Assembly (NCBI GenBank): GCA_021779855.1 | Contig: JAJXZW010000017.1 | Coordinates: forward strand, 1-33,869 | DNA: 33,869 nucleotides | Reading direction: 5' to 3' | DNA from: Actinomycetes bacterium | Lineage (GTDB): Bacteria > Actinomycetota > Acidimicrobiia > Acidimicrobiales > RAAP-2 | Position numbers and translations under genes: made by a program | The notes under the pieces: model-generated | Databases searched by the model: none | Told to the model about the DNA's origin: nothing | What the model saw: the letters and a program-made list of their open reading frames with translations, nothing else | Part shown: positions 22,161 through 31,051 of the stretch, piece after piece | How positions within the stretch are numbered: position 1 is the first letter of the stretch | Layout of the letters: every line of letters begins with the position of its first letter

Positions 22161-23785
22161 GCGCGCGCGACCACGTCACCGAGTCCGCGGTGCTTGACTC
22201 CGCCCACGTCGGCGATATCACGGGGGCCTTCGGATCCATTCCCGCGCACGACCACGGTCCCCGCCGGGGACTGTCCGCGCGGGCCAAGACGCTGCTCGCG
22301 ATCATCGGGCCGGGCCTGATCGTCATGGTGGGGGATAACGACGCGGGGGCCTTCTCCACCTACACCCAAGCGGGGCAGAACTACGGGGTGCGCCTGTTGT
22401 GGACCCTGGTGTTGCTGGTGCCCGTGCTCTACGTGAACCAAGAGATGGTGCTGCGCCTGGGAGCGGTCACCGGGGTCGGCCACGCCCGACTGATCCTCGA
22501 GCGGTTCGGTCGCTTCTGGGGGTCCTTCAGCGTGATCGACCTCTTCATCCTCAACGCCCTGACCATCGTCACCGAGTTCATCGGGATCACGCTGGCAGCG
22601 GGCTATCTCGGGATTCCGAAGTGGCTGGCGGTCACGCTGGCCGCCGTCGTCATCGTGGCCGCGGCGTCGACCGGCTCTCTCCGGCGGTTCGAGCGGGTGT
22701 GCATGGCCCTGGTCGCCGGGTCGTTCCTGCTCGTGCCGGTCGTCCTCGCTGTCCACCCCCCGGCCAGCGCGGTCGCGAAGGGATTCCTGGTTCCGGGGAT
22801 GCCCCCGCACGCCCCGCTCTCGACGGTGATGCTGCTCATCATCGCCATCGTGGGCACGACCGTGGCACCCTGGCAGCTCTTCTTCCAGCAGTCCTACGTG
22901 ATCGACAAGCGGATAACACCGAGGTTTATCGGTTACGAGCGCGTCGACCTCTGGCTGGGCATCGTCATCGTGGTGATCGGGGCTGCCGCCATGTTCGGGT
23001 TCTCCGACGCGGCGTTCTCCGGGACGGCGGGCGCCGGACACTTCACCAGCGCCGCCGGCGTCGCCGCGGGTCTGGCGCACCGGGCGGGTCACGTGGTTGG
23101 CGACCTGTTCGCCCTGGCGCTCCTCGACGCGTCGATCATCGGTGCCTCGGCCGTCGGCCTGTCGACGGCCTACGCGGCGGCCGACGTCGCGGGCCGGAAT
23201 CACTCGCTGCACCGCTCCGTCGCCACCGCCAAGGGCTTCTACGCCACCTACGGGCTCCTCATCGTGGTCTCGGCGACTCTGGTCGTGATTCCCGGGGTCC
23301 CGCTGGGGCTGCTGACCGAGGGCGTGCAGACCCTCGCGGGCGTCCTCCTGCCCAGCGCCACGGTGTTCCTGCTGCTGCTGTGCAACGACCGTCAGATCCT
23401 CGGGCCCTGGGTGAACTCCTCCGCCAAGAACGCGTTCGCGGGGGCCGTCGTCTGGATCCTCGTCATCTTGTCGGTGGTCCTAACCGCGAGCGTGCTCTTC
23501 CCCGACATCAGTGGGCGACAGATCGAGATGATCCTGCTCGTCGGGGCCCTCCTCGGCGTCCTCCTCGCCGTGGTCATCGGACGCGTCGCCGCTCTCCCGG
23601 CGGGGGCTGCGGTGCCGTCGCGCGACGACAGGCTCAACTGGAGGATGCCGAGGTCGGCGCTGGCGGACCGGCCGTCTCTGACACCTCAGGTGAGGGTGGG
23701 CCTCGTCGTGCTGCGCGGCTACCTGCTCGTGGCCTTCCTGCTCGTCATCGTCAAGGTCGTCGAGGTCGCGGCCACGAGCCGATGA
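22157..23785 (+). CDS. NRAMP-family divalent metal transporter
   Basis: This 542-residue polytopic protein has about eleven membrane helices and is of the NRAMP (MntH/SLC11-related) family. Helix 1 holds GPGLIVMVGDNDAGAFSTYTQAG, where classical members have the metal-binding DPGN. Helix 6 holds VGTTVAPWQLFFQQS, where classical members have the metal-ligand Met in an MPH motif. The loss of that Met groups it with the divergent branch that includes Mg2+ and other non-classical transporters; the ion is therefore uncertain. The GTG start overlaps the stop of a basic 37-codon ORF, and a longer in-frame extension is possible but unsupported. A leader of almost 300 nt with a strongly initiated small ORF precedes it, suggesting post-transcriptional control. 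Confidence 0.87.
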   Translation: MSARDHVTESAVLDSAHVGDITGAFGSIPAHDHGPRRGLSARAKTLLAIIGPGLIVMVGDNDAGAFSTYTQAGQNYGVRLLWTLVLLVPVLYVNQEMVLRLGAVTGVGHARLILERFGRFWGSFSVIDLFILNALTIVTEFIGITLAAGYLGIPKWLAVTLAAVVIVAAASTGSLRRFERVCMALVAGSFLLVPVVLAVHPPASAVAKGFLVPGMPPHAPLSTVMLLIIAIVGTTVAPWQLFFQQSYVIDKRITPRFIGYERVDLWLGIVIVVIGAAAMFGFSDAAFSGTAGAGHFTSAAGVAAGLAHRAGHVVGDLFALALLDASIIGASAVGLSTAYAAADVAGRNHSLHRSVATAKGFYATYGLLIVVSATLVVIPGVPLGLLTEGVQTLAGVLLPSATVFLLLLCNDRQILGPWVNSSAKNAFAGAVVWILVILSVVLTASVLFPDISGRQIEMILLVGALLGVLLAVVIGRVAALPAGAAVPSRDDRLNWRMPRSALADRPSLTPQVRVGLVVLRGYLLVAFLLVIVKVVEVAATSR

Positions 23786-23836
23786 CCGCAGGGGCGACCG
23801 TGGCCGGGCGCGGCCCCGGGCCCGCGCGCCCGGGGC

Positions 23837-24223
23837 TCAGTCGGACGAGCGGTTGAGGGCCACGGCGGCGCGCACCAGCGCGGTGAAGGCCCGGGCGTTG
23901 AGGCGCCCGCCCTCGCGCAGGTCGATGGCCCGGCGCACCTTGCCCTCCAGGCTCGAGGTGAACAGCCCCGTGGGGTCGGAGAGGGACGCCCCGCGCGCGA
24001 AGGTGAGCTTCACGGCCGCCTTGTACGTCTCGCCGGTGCAGACGATCCCGTCGTGGCTCCAGACCGGCACGTTCCACTTCCACTCCTCGACGACGTCGGG
24101 GTCCGCGCGGTGGATGAGCTCGCGCGCGTGCGCGAGCGCCTCGCCGCGCCAGTCGCCCAACTCCGCGATACGAGCGTCGATGCGCTCGCCGGGCGTCGCG
24201 CCGGGGGTCGGGCTCTTGTTCAT
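23837..24223 (-). CDS. DUF1801 family protein
   Basis: This 128-residue protein shows the DUF1801 (YdhG-like) pattern: IAELGDWRGEALAHARELI, DPDVVEEWKWNVPVWSHDGIVCTGETYKAAVKLTFARGASL, and a C-terminal SLEGKVRRAIDLREG followed by FTALVRAAVALN. The family's biochemical role is not established. The ATG at 24223 is preceded by TAGCAC ending 6 nt upstream, a variant of the leaderless box. It is convergent with the transporter gene. Confidence 0.85.
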   Translation of the reverse strand: MNKSPTPGATPGERIDARIAELGDWRGEALAHARELIHRADPDVVEEWKWNVPVWSHDGIVCTGETYKAAVKLTFARGASLSDPTGLFTSSLEGKVRRAIDLREGGRLNARAFTALVRAAVALNRSSD

Positions 24224-24305
24224 AACACGGTGCTAGCACAGGCCACCGCCGCGGGGCCGTGGGCCCGTGCCCCGGCGGTGCGACGCCCGTGGGCGCCCCG
24301 AGACG

Positions 24306-24995
24306 CTAGAGCTCGGCGTCGAGCTCGACCCCGTGAACGAGGTCGGTCTCGGCCTCGACCGCGGTCTCCTCGGGCGAGCCGACGCCGACGGCGCCGGTGA
24401 GGATCTCCATGAAGAACGCGGCGACGGCGGTGGGTGCCATGGTGCGCCGGGTCGACACCGGTAGGACGAACTGACCCACCGACGCGGCCCAGAACATGAG
24501 AACGACCATCTCGGCCGTCGTCCCGTCGAAGGTCCAGCCGCGCTGGTGCGCGAGCTCGGCCGCCGCGAGCCACCGGTCGAACTGGGCGTCGAGCTGGCTG
24601 CGGAAGCGCGTCGACTGGCCCTTGTTGTCGAAGATGTTGATGAAGGTGCGGATGAGCGAGTAGCGCGCGTCGGCCCGCCCCAACGACCAGGCGGCGGTCA
24701 TCTGGTCCCGGACCGTGGCGTAGAAGACGTTGGGGTCGCCGACGTCGAGGGCGCGTTCGATCGCGGCGATCCGCTCCTCGAAGGCGCCCACCAGGTCCTC
24801 GTAGCGCTGGCGGTCGGCCTCGGCGAGGCAGTCGGCGAAGGAGGTGAAGTAGTAGTAGAAGGTCGAGGGTGCGATGTGGGCCCGCTCGCAGAGCACCGAG
24901 ACCGACAGGGCGTCCTTGTTCGTCTCGGTGAGCAGGATCTTGGCGACGTTGAGGATGTGCTCGCGAGTCTTGGAGTTGGGGTTGCCCTCGGCCAT
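24306..24995 (-). CDS. TetR/AcrR-family transcriptional regulator
   Basis: This 229-residue protein has an N-terminal TetR DNA-binding domain (about 10-57): KTREHILNVAKILL, then the helix-turn-helix SVSVLCERAHIAPSTFYYYFTSFADCLAEA. A helical ligand-binding C-terminal domain follows. The ligand is unknown. The ATG at 24995 was chosen as the start because it begins MAEGNPNSKTREHIL with the usual short lead into helix 1. A palindrome at 25037-25049, near a TAGAGT box at 25030-25025, may be its own operator. No obvious target gene is adjacent, so it may act autogenously or on distant fatty-acid or efflux genes. Confidence 0.9.
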   Translation of the reverse strand: MAEGNPNSKTREHILNVAKILLTETNKDALSVSVLCERAHIAPSTFYYYFTSFADCLAEADRQRYEDLVGAFEERIAAIERALDVGDPNVFYATVRDQMTAAWSLGRADARYSLIRTFINIFDNKGQSTRFRSQLDAQFDRWLAAAELAHQRGWTFDGTTAEMVVLMFWAASVGQFVLPVSTRRTMAPTAVAAFFMEILTGAVGVGSPEETAVEAETDLVHGVELDAEL

Positions 24996-25024
24996 GGCTC
25001 TCTCGTTCGGTCGGCGGTCTCGGA

Positions 25025-25049
25025 ACTCTACCCAGAGTGTGTCGCACAC
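25025..25049 (-). promoter_or_regulatory. TetR gene promoter with candidate operator GTGTG-TCG-CACAC
   Basis: GTGTG (25037-25041) and CACAC (25045-25049) form an inverted repeat just upstream of TAGAGT (25030-25025, minus strand), between the positions of the -10 and -35 elements of the TetR gene. A repressor bound here would block transcription. It sits at the 3' end of the glycosylase-side spacer. Confidence 0.5.
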
Positions 25050-25062
25050 CCGACCGTGCGGG

Positions 25063-25662
25063 TTACGAAAAAATGTTTTCCGCTCGGGTGGCCTTCAGTA
25101 TCGCCGTGCGGGGGCCACGCGGGGCCGCGGGGCGTGCGCACACCACGAAGCGCCACGGTCGCTCGACCTCGCGACTGATGCCCACGCGCGGAGTCGCCTC
25201 GACGTCGGCGCCCGCGAGACCTCGCGCGTCGCGGGCGAAGTAGACCCGGGCGTCGCGCGCGCAGCAGTCGAGGCCCGAGTCGGTGCCGGTCACCCCTAGG
25301 GCGCGGGTCAGGAGGCCGGGCCCGCGCAGGTGGCCCGACTCGGGTACCAGGAGCTCGGCCGCGCGCACCAGCACGGCGCTCGCCGCGCCCCGGGGTCCGG
25401 TCACCACGTTCGCGCACCAGTGCACGCCGTAGCTCCTGTAGACGTAGAGCACGCCCGGTGGTCCGAACATGACCGCGCAGCGCGGCGTCGGCCCCCGGAA
25501 GGCGTGCGACGCCGGATCGTCGGGCCCGCCGTAGGCCTCGGTCTCGACCACGCGGGCCACCCGACGGGTCGCGCCGTCGGCGACGACGAGGAGCGTCCCG
25601 AGGAGGGCCCGCGCCACGACCTCGGGGGAGCGGGCGAAGAAGCTACGGCCCAGCCGGCGCAC
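25063..25662 (-). CDS. DNA-3-methyladenine glycosylase (AAG/MPG family)
   Basis: This base-excision repair glycosylase removes alkylated purines. The 199-residue protein matches the AAG fold family, with the catalytic Glu42 and intercalating Tyr44 in ETEAYGGPDDPASHA. It continues through PGVLYVYRSYGVHWCANVVT and RGPGLLTRALGVTGTDSG. The length is usual for the bacterial family. The GTG at 25662 lies 8 nt after the stop of the aldo/keto reductase gene on the same strand, so the two probably share a transcript. The C-terminal end is unusually A-rich (GAAAAAATG on the plus strand) but the frame is intact. Confidence 0.92.
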   Translation of the reverse strand: MRRLGRSFFARSPEVVARALLGTLLVVADGATRRVARVVETEAYGGPDDPASHAFRGPTPRCAVMFGPPGVLYVYRSYGVHWCANVVTGPRGAASAVLVRAAELLVPESGHLRGPGLLTRALGVTGTDSGLDCCARDARVYFARDARGLAGADVEATPRVGISREVERPWRFVVCARPAAPRGPRTAILKATRAENIFS

Positions 25663-25670
25663 CGTACGCC

Positions 25671-26642
<972 letters not shown>

Positions 26643-26694
26643 GGTTCGAACCTAGCGCCGGTCCCTACAGTGGGGGGCCGGACGAGGAGGCACC

Positions 26695-27717
26695 GTGGAG
26701 AACCGACGCGTCGTACTGGCCGAGCGGCCGCGAGGGAGGCTCGGCGCGTCGACGACGCGCCTGGAGTCGGGCGAGCGACCGGCGTGCGCCGAGGGCGAGG
26801 CCCTCATCCGGGTGGGGATGCTCTCGATCGACGCGACGATCCGCACGTGGATGGACGACGCCCCGGGCTACCTGCCCCCTATCGAGCTGGGTGGGGTCGT
26901 GCGCGGCGCCGGCGCCGGGGTGGTGGTCGAGTCGCGCACGCCGCGCTACGCCGTGGGCGACGTGGTGGTCGGCATGACCGGCTGGCAGGAGTGGACGCTG
27001 GCCACCGACGAGGTGCGCTTCTCGGTCGTGCCCGTCGGGCTCGGGCTCGACCTGGCGACCGTGATGAACGTGCTGGGGGTCACCGGGGTGACGGCCTGGG
27101 TCGGCGTGCGCGAGGTGGGCGGACTGCGCGAGGGTGACACCGTGGTCGTCTCGGCTGCCGGCGGGGCCACCGGCTCGGTGGCCGGCCAACTCGCCCGCGA
27201 GGGCGGTGCGCGCACGGTCATCGGCATCGCCGGGGGCCCCGAGAAGTGCCAGGAGGTCGTCGAGACCTACCGCTTCGACGCCTGCCTCGACTACCGCGAG
27301 GCGAACCTCGCGGCCCGCTTGCGCGAGGCCTGCCCCCAGGGCGTGGACCTCTACTTCGACAACGTCGGGGGCGCCGTCCTCGACGCCGTCTTGGCCAACC
27401 TGGCGATGCACGCGCGCGTGGCGCTGTGCGGGGCGATCGCCCAGTACGACGGGGCCGAGCGCCAGGGCCTCCTCAACACGGCGGCCCTCATCACCCGGCG
27501 CGGGACGATGCGCGGCTTCATCGTTCTCGACTACCTAGAGCACTTCGCCCGGGTCCAGGGGGAGCTCGCGGCCATGGTGCGCGCGGGCCGCCTCGCCCAC
27601 CGCGAGCACCTCGTCGAGGGGCTCGACCGGGCCCCCGACGCCCTCTCGATGCTGCTGCGCGGGGAGAACCACGGCAAGACGCTGGTCGTGGTCGACCCCG
27701 CGGTGACCCTGGCCTAA
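26695..27717 (+). CDS. NADP-dependent MDR oxidoreductase, CurA-like
   Basis: This 340-residue protein belongs to the zinc-independent medium-chain dehydrogenase/reductase group that includes CurA and prostaglandin/leukotriene reductases, which reduce alpha,beta-unsaturated carbonyls. The N-terminal half has IRTWMDDAPGYLPPIELGGVVRG. The nucleotide-binding part has VVVSAAGGATGSVAGQLA, followed by GVDLYFDNVGG and ITRRGTMRGFIVLDY, which are typical of the group. The GTG start has GAGGAGG 5 nt upstream, so this gene is not leaderless. It is divergent from an aldo/keto reductase, giving a small carbonyl-detoxification neighbourhood. The exact substrate is unknown. Confidence 0.9.
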   Translation: MENRRVVLAERPRGRLGASTTRLESGERPACAEGEALIRVGMLSIDATIRTWMDDAPGYLPPIELGGVVRGAGAGVVVESRTPRYAVGDVVVGMTGWQEWTLATDEVRFSVVPVGLGLDLATVMNVLGVTGVTAWVGVREVGGLREGDTVVVSAAGGATGSVAGQLAREGGARTVIGIAGGPEKCQEVVETYRFDACLDYREANLAARLREACPQGVDLYFDNVGGAVLDAVLANLAMHARVALCGAIAQYDGAERQGLLNTAALITRRGTMRGFIVLDYLEHFARVQGELAAMVRAGRLAHREHLVEGLDRAPDALSMLLRGENHGKTLVVVDPAVTLA

Positions 27718-27872
27718 GGCGCGCCCGAGGCGGCGGCGCTCGACCTGGTACCTCGCGTCCCCGGCGTCGACGATGACGATCCCGACGAGGGCGGTCGTCC
27801 CGAGGGTCACGTCGGTCGCGTCGGAGAGGCGCGCGGACGACGAGAACGCCCCGACTCCCGGGCGCGACTCGG

Positions 27873-28136
27873 TTACCCGTCGCCCAGGTCGTCGGGGAAG
27901 ACGGCCGGTGCCTCGCACCAGGCCCGCCACGCCGCCCAGGCCGGGTCCCGCTGGCCCGCGAGGACCAGCAGCTGCTGGGGCATCGCTCCGATGGCGTAGC
28001 CCATGGTGGTCGGGCTGTCGCGGCGCGCCACGACGAAGTCGAGGTCGCTCAGCACCGCGGCCATGATCGCGGCCTGGCTCTCGGGGACGCGGTCGGCGAA
28101 CTCCTCCCAGCCCTGGGGCACCTGAGCGCCGCGCAT
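27873..28136 (-). CDS. Small protein of unknown function
   Basis: This 87-residue soluble protein (MRGAQVPQGWEEFADRVPES...) has no motif I recognise. The ATG has GAGGAGG about 6 nt upstream, and the codon pattern is consistent with coding. The amphipathic helices AAIMAAVLSDLDFVVARR and MPQQLLVLAGQRDPAWAAW suggest a helical fold. It follows the EEP hydrolase-region hairpin and is probably separately expressed. About 150 bp between its stop and the CurA-like gene hold nothing I can support. Confidence 0.6.
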   Translation of the reverse strand: MRGAQVPQGWEEFADRVPESQAAIMAAVLSDLDFVVARRDSPTTMGYAIGAMPQQLLVLAGQRDPAWAAWRAWCEAPAVFPDDLGDG

Positions 28137-28168
28137 GACGCCTCCTCGCGCCGACCCGAGTGCACGCT

Positions 28169-28186
28169 AGCGGGCGCTCGCCCGCT
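28169..28186. terminator. 7-bp hairpin at the end of the EEP-family gene
   Basis: AGCGGGC (28169-28175) and GCCCGCT (28180-28186) form a perfect stem with a 4-nt loop; it overlaps the stop codon of the minus-strand hydrolase gene. There is no T-run, so termination is only a suggestion. Confidence 0.35.
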
Positions 28187-28991
28187 ACCCGGACGGCCCC
28201 AGGTCGACCTCGCAGACGAGGGCGAGGTGGTCGCTGCCGCCGTCGACGGTCCAGCTACGGGTCGAGCGCCACGGCCCGCGCCCGAGGACGTGGTCGATCT
28301 GGCTGTGGGGCCGGTACGCCGGCCAGGTGCGCCCGCGCGCCAGCGTGCGCCAGTCGGGCAGCAGGGCCCGTAGGAGCGGACGCCAGCAGTTGAAGTCTCC
28401 GGCGAGCAACACGGGCAGTTGGGGGTCGAGGTCGGCGAGCAGAGCGTTCACGCGCCGGTACAGCACGGGTGAACCGTGGGAGAGGTGCGCGCCGTGCAGG
28501 GCGACGGCGTGGAACGGGCGGTCGCCGAGTGAGAGGCGCGCCAGGATGAGGGCCCGCTCGACCTTCTCGCGCGCCATGCGCCCGAGCGGGACGACCTCGG
28601 CCGACTCGAGGGGCAGCCGGGTCACGAGCGCCAGCCCCCAGTCGCCCGGCTCGAGCCGGCCGGCCCGCGCGGAGTGCGCGCTCTGGGGCCGGCTGAGCGT
28701 CCGGTGCTCGTCGAAGAGCAGGACCCGCTCGCCGGTGAAGTGGGCGCCGAGGGGCTGCCAGCCCGGGCCCCCGGCCCCGTCGTGGGCCCGCCGGCCGTGC
28801 GCGAGGGGCGCGAAGACGCCTCGGCCCCCGGTGCGCGCGAGGAGCGCCTCGAACATGTCCTCGTCCTCGCCCCGCCAGGTCTCGGGCAGGACGATGAGGT
28901 CGGCGTCGAGCCCGACGACCGTGTCGAGCGCGGCCGTGGGACGCCCCCACCCGTCGACGCCCGCGTGGAGGTTGAAGGTCGCCACGCGCAC
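28185..28991 (-). CDS. Endonuclease/exonuclease/phosphatase family hydrolase
   Basis: This 268-residue metal-dependent hydrolase is of the DNase I-like EEP fold. It begins VRVATFNLHAG with the metal-site Asn. LPETW carries the metal-binding Glu, followed by VALHGAHLSHGS, the active-site AGDFNCW, QIDHVLG and a C-terminal GGSDHLALV with the catalytic His. Members cleave nucleic acids, phospholipids or other phosphodiesters, and the substrate cannot be told. Two GTG starts (28991 and 28985) are possible. I prefer 28991 because TAGGGT ends 7 nt upstream. It is divergent from the PhzF gene, 48 bp apart. Confidence 0.88.
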   Translation of the reverse strand: MRVATFNLHAGVDGWGRPTAALDTVVGLDADLIVLPETWRGEDEDMFEALLARTGGRGVFAPLAHGRRAHDGAGGPGWQPLGAHFTGERVLLFDEHRTLSRPQSAHSARAGRLEPGDWGLALVTRLPLESAEVVPLGRMAREKVERALILARLSLGDRPFHAVALHGAHLSHGSPVLYRRVNALLADLDPQLPVLLAGDFNCWRPLLRALLPDWRTLARGRTWPAYRPHSQIDHVLGRGPWRSTRSWTVDGGSDHLALVCEVDLGPSG

Positions 28992-29039
28992 CCGTTGAAC
29001 CCTACCGACGAAGGGAGGGCCTGTGGCAGGCTGGGGGAC

Positions 29040-29846
29040 ATGGAGTCGGTCGACGTCGCCTTCGGGCACCGGCTGTGGTGGGTCGACGCGTTCGTCGGCG
29101 ACACCGAGCGGGGCAACCCGGCCGTCGTCGTGCTGCTCGAGCACCCCCTCGCCGACCACGCGATGCAGGCGATGGCCGCCGAGCTCGGCGTCTCGGAGAC
29201 GGCATTCGTGCGCCGCGTGGGCGACCAGTGGTCCCTGCGGTGGTTCACCCCGACTGTCGAGGTCGACCTGTGCGGACACGCCACCCTGGCCACCTTGCAC
29301 GTGGTGCTGGCCGAGCTGGAGGCGCCCGGCGGGGAGCTCTACTTCGCCACCCGCTCGGGCACCCTCAGCGGACGCCGGCTCCGTGAGGGCCTGCTCGCGA
29401 TCGACCTGCCGCGCAGCTACCTCGAGCCGCTCGACCCCGCGGTCCTCGGCGACGCGGTGGGGGAGGTGGCCGAGGCCTTCCAGGCGGGCGCCTCGACGGT
29501 GCTCGCCGTCGTCGAGGACTACGACGCGCTGTGCGCGCTCAGCGTGGACCCGATGGCCCTCTTCCTGGCGCCGGCGACCATCGTCATCGCGGCCTGCCCC
29601 GGGGGGCCCGGCGCGGACGTGTCGATCCGGGTCTTCGCCCCGCGCCTGGGCATCGCCGAGGACCCCGTGACCGGCAGCGCCCTGTGCGCGGTCGCGCCGT
29701 GGTGGATGGAGCGCGTCGGCGCCCCGACGGTGACGGTTCGCCAGGTCAGCGCGCGCGGCGGGGTGATGCACGCGCGCCTCTTCGAGCGCACGGTGGAGGT
29801 CGCCGGCCTCGCGCGCACCTTCTTCCACGGCGAGGTCCGCCCGTGA
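29040..29846 (+). CDS. PhzF-family isomerase/epimerase-like protein
   Basis: This 268-residue protein is of the PhzF/diaminopimelate-epimerase-fold family. It has the N-terminal VDAFVGDTERGNPAVVV, the catalytic Glu53 in SETAF, the signature DLCGHATLA and the second-half EDPVTGSALCAVAPWW. The characterised member isomerises a phenazine precursor, but most homologues, like this one outside any phenazine cluster, have unknown substrates. The ATG at 29040 has a CAGGCT box 7 nt upstream. The stop overlaps the next GTG by 4 nt, beginning a four-gene operon. Confidence 0.9.
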   Translation: MESVDVAFGHRLWWVDAFVGDTERGNPAVVVLLEHPLADHAMQAMAAELGVSETAFVRRVGDQWSLRWFTPTVEVDLCGHATLATLHVVLAELEAPGGELYFATRSGTLSGRRLREGLLAIDLPRSYLEPLDPAVLGDAVGEVAEAFQAGASTVLAVVEDYDALCALSVDPMALFLAPATIVIAACPGGPGADVSIRVFAPRLGIAEDPVTGSALCAVAPWWMERVGAPTVTVRQVSARGGVMHARLFERTVEVAGLARTFFHGEVRP

Positions 29847-30514
29847 GGGACCCGCTGGGCCCCGGCCCGCGCACCCGGGTGCGGCGACTGCCCGAGAAGG
29901 CCCGCTACGACGCCGCCACGGTCCACGAGGTCCTCGACGGGGCGCTCGTGGTGCACCTGGCCGCGCTCGTCGAGGGCCGGGCCGTGGCCCTGCCGACGCT
30001 GGCCGCGCGCGACGGCGACGTCCTCTACGTGCACGCGAGCCGCTCGAACGCCGTCCTGGCCGCCGTGGTGCGCGACGGCGAGGCGTGGCTCACCGCGACC
30101 CTCGTCGACGGGCTGCGCCTGGCCCGCAGCGGCTTCGAGTCCTCGATCGCCTACCGGTCGGTGGTCGTGGTGGGCGCGGCGCGCGAGGTCGAGGGCGAGG
30201 AGAAGGCCCGCGCGCTCGAGCTCGTGGTCGACCGGGTCGTCCCGGGCCGGTCCCGTGAGGTCCGCCCGGCGAGCGACCGCGAGCTCGCGCTCACCCGGGT
30301 CGTGGCGATCGCCATCGACGAGGCGTCCGCGAAGGTGTCCGCGGGCCCCACCGAGGACGGGCCCGAGGACCTGGCACTGCCGGTCTGGGCCGGCACCGTC
30401 CCCCTGCGCACCGGTTGGGGCGAGCCCGCGGCGGACCGTCGCGGCGCGCTCGGCGACGCCCGCCTCGCCGAGGACCTGCCGCCCTCCGTGCGGGCCCTCC
30501 TCGGGCGGCCGTGA
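29843..30514 (+). CDS. Pyridoxamine 5'-phosphate oxidase-like flavin-binding protein
   Basis: This 223-residue protein is of the split-barrel FMN-binding group (Pyridox_ox_2-like). It has RLPEKARYDAATVHEVLDGALVVHLAA, VLYVHASRSNAVLAAV, a TLVDGLRLARSGFESSIAYRSVVVVG core and a C-terminal VWAGTVPLRTGWG. Such proteins bind flavin or heme and often act in antibiotic or oxidative-stress related redox; the substrate is unknown. The GTG overlaps the PhzF stop (GTGA), and its own stop overlaps the Nudix start the same way, so it is translated as part of a chain. Confidence 0.87.
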   Translation: MRDPLGPGPRTRVRRLPEKARYDAATVHEVLDGALVVHLAALVEGRAVALPTLAARDGDVLYVHASRSNAVLAAVVRDGEAWLTATLVDGLRLARSGFESSIAYRSVVVVGAAREVEGEEKARALELVVDRVVPGRSREVRPASDRELALTRVVAIAIDEASAKVSAGPTEDGPEDLALPVWAGTVPLRTGWGEPAADRRGALGDARLAEDLPPSVRALLGRP

Positions 30515-31047
30515 GCGACGCGCTGCGCGCCGCCATCGGCGCGATCGACCCGGTCGACGAGCGCGAGGCGCTCTCGATCGAGCGGACCCTCGAGCGGCTG
30601 AACCGGCCGCCCGACCCCTTCGACGAGACGGCCGACGCCCACCACCTCACGGCGTCGGCCTTCGTCGTGTCGGCCCGCGGGGTCGTCTTGCACCGGCACC
30701 GGCGACTGGGCCTGTGGGTCCAGCCGGGGGGCCACGTCGACCCGGGCGAGACGCCCGAGGCGGCGTGCGTGCGCGAGGTGAGCGAGGAGACCGGGCTGGC
30801 GGCGGTCCACCTCGAGCCGCCGCTGCTCTTCCACGTCGACGTCCACCCCGGTCCCCGGGGCCACACCCACTACGACCTGCGCTACGTGCTGGTCAGTCCG
30901 CCCGAGGACCCCCGTCCGTCGGCCGGCGAGAGCCCCCTCGTCTTCTGGTTCGACCGGGCCGGCGCGCGGGCGCGCGCCGAGGCCGACCTCGTCCCGGCGC
31001 TCGAGAAGCTCTTCGCGTCCCTGGAGCGCCTCGTGGTGCGAGACTGA
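30511..31047 (+). CDS. NUDIX hydrolase
   Basis: This 178-residue hydrolase cleaves nucleoside-diphosphate-linked compounds. The Nudix box GX5EX7REUXEEXGU is complete at residues 74-96, with the metal-binding REVSEE core at 88-93. An N-terminal helical extension of about 45 residues precedes it. FWFDRAGARARAEADL near the end is typical of this Nudix subgroup. The particular nucleotide substrate is not evident. The GTG start overlaps the previous stop by 4 nt; the DUF164 gene begins 5 nt after its stop. Confidence 0.92.
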   Translation: MSDALRAAIGAIDPVDEREALSIERTLERLNRPPDPFDETADAHHLTASAFVVSARGVVLHRHRRLGLWVQPGGHVDPGETPEAACVREVSEETGLAAVHLEPPLLFHVDVHPGPRGHTHYDLRYVLVSPPEDPRPSAGESPLVFWFDRAGARARAEADLVPALEKLFASLERLVVRD

Positions 31048-31051
31048 GCGC

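Noticed and set aside
27535-27930. Minus-strand 131-aa frame between the CurA-like gene and the small protein gene
   Set aside because: Half of it is antisense to the CurA-like gene and no start with a ribosome site or -10 box was found; the part at 27720-27870 reads plausibly but is too weak to call.
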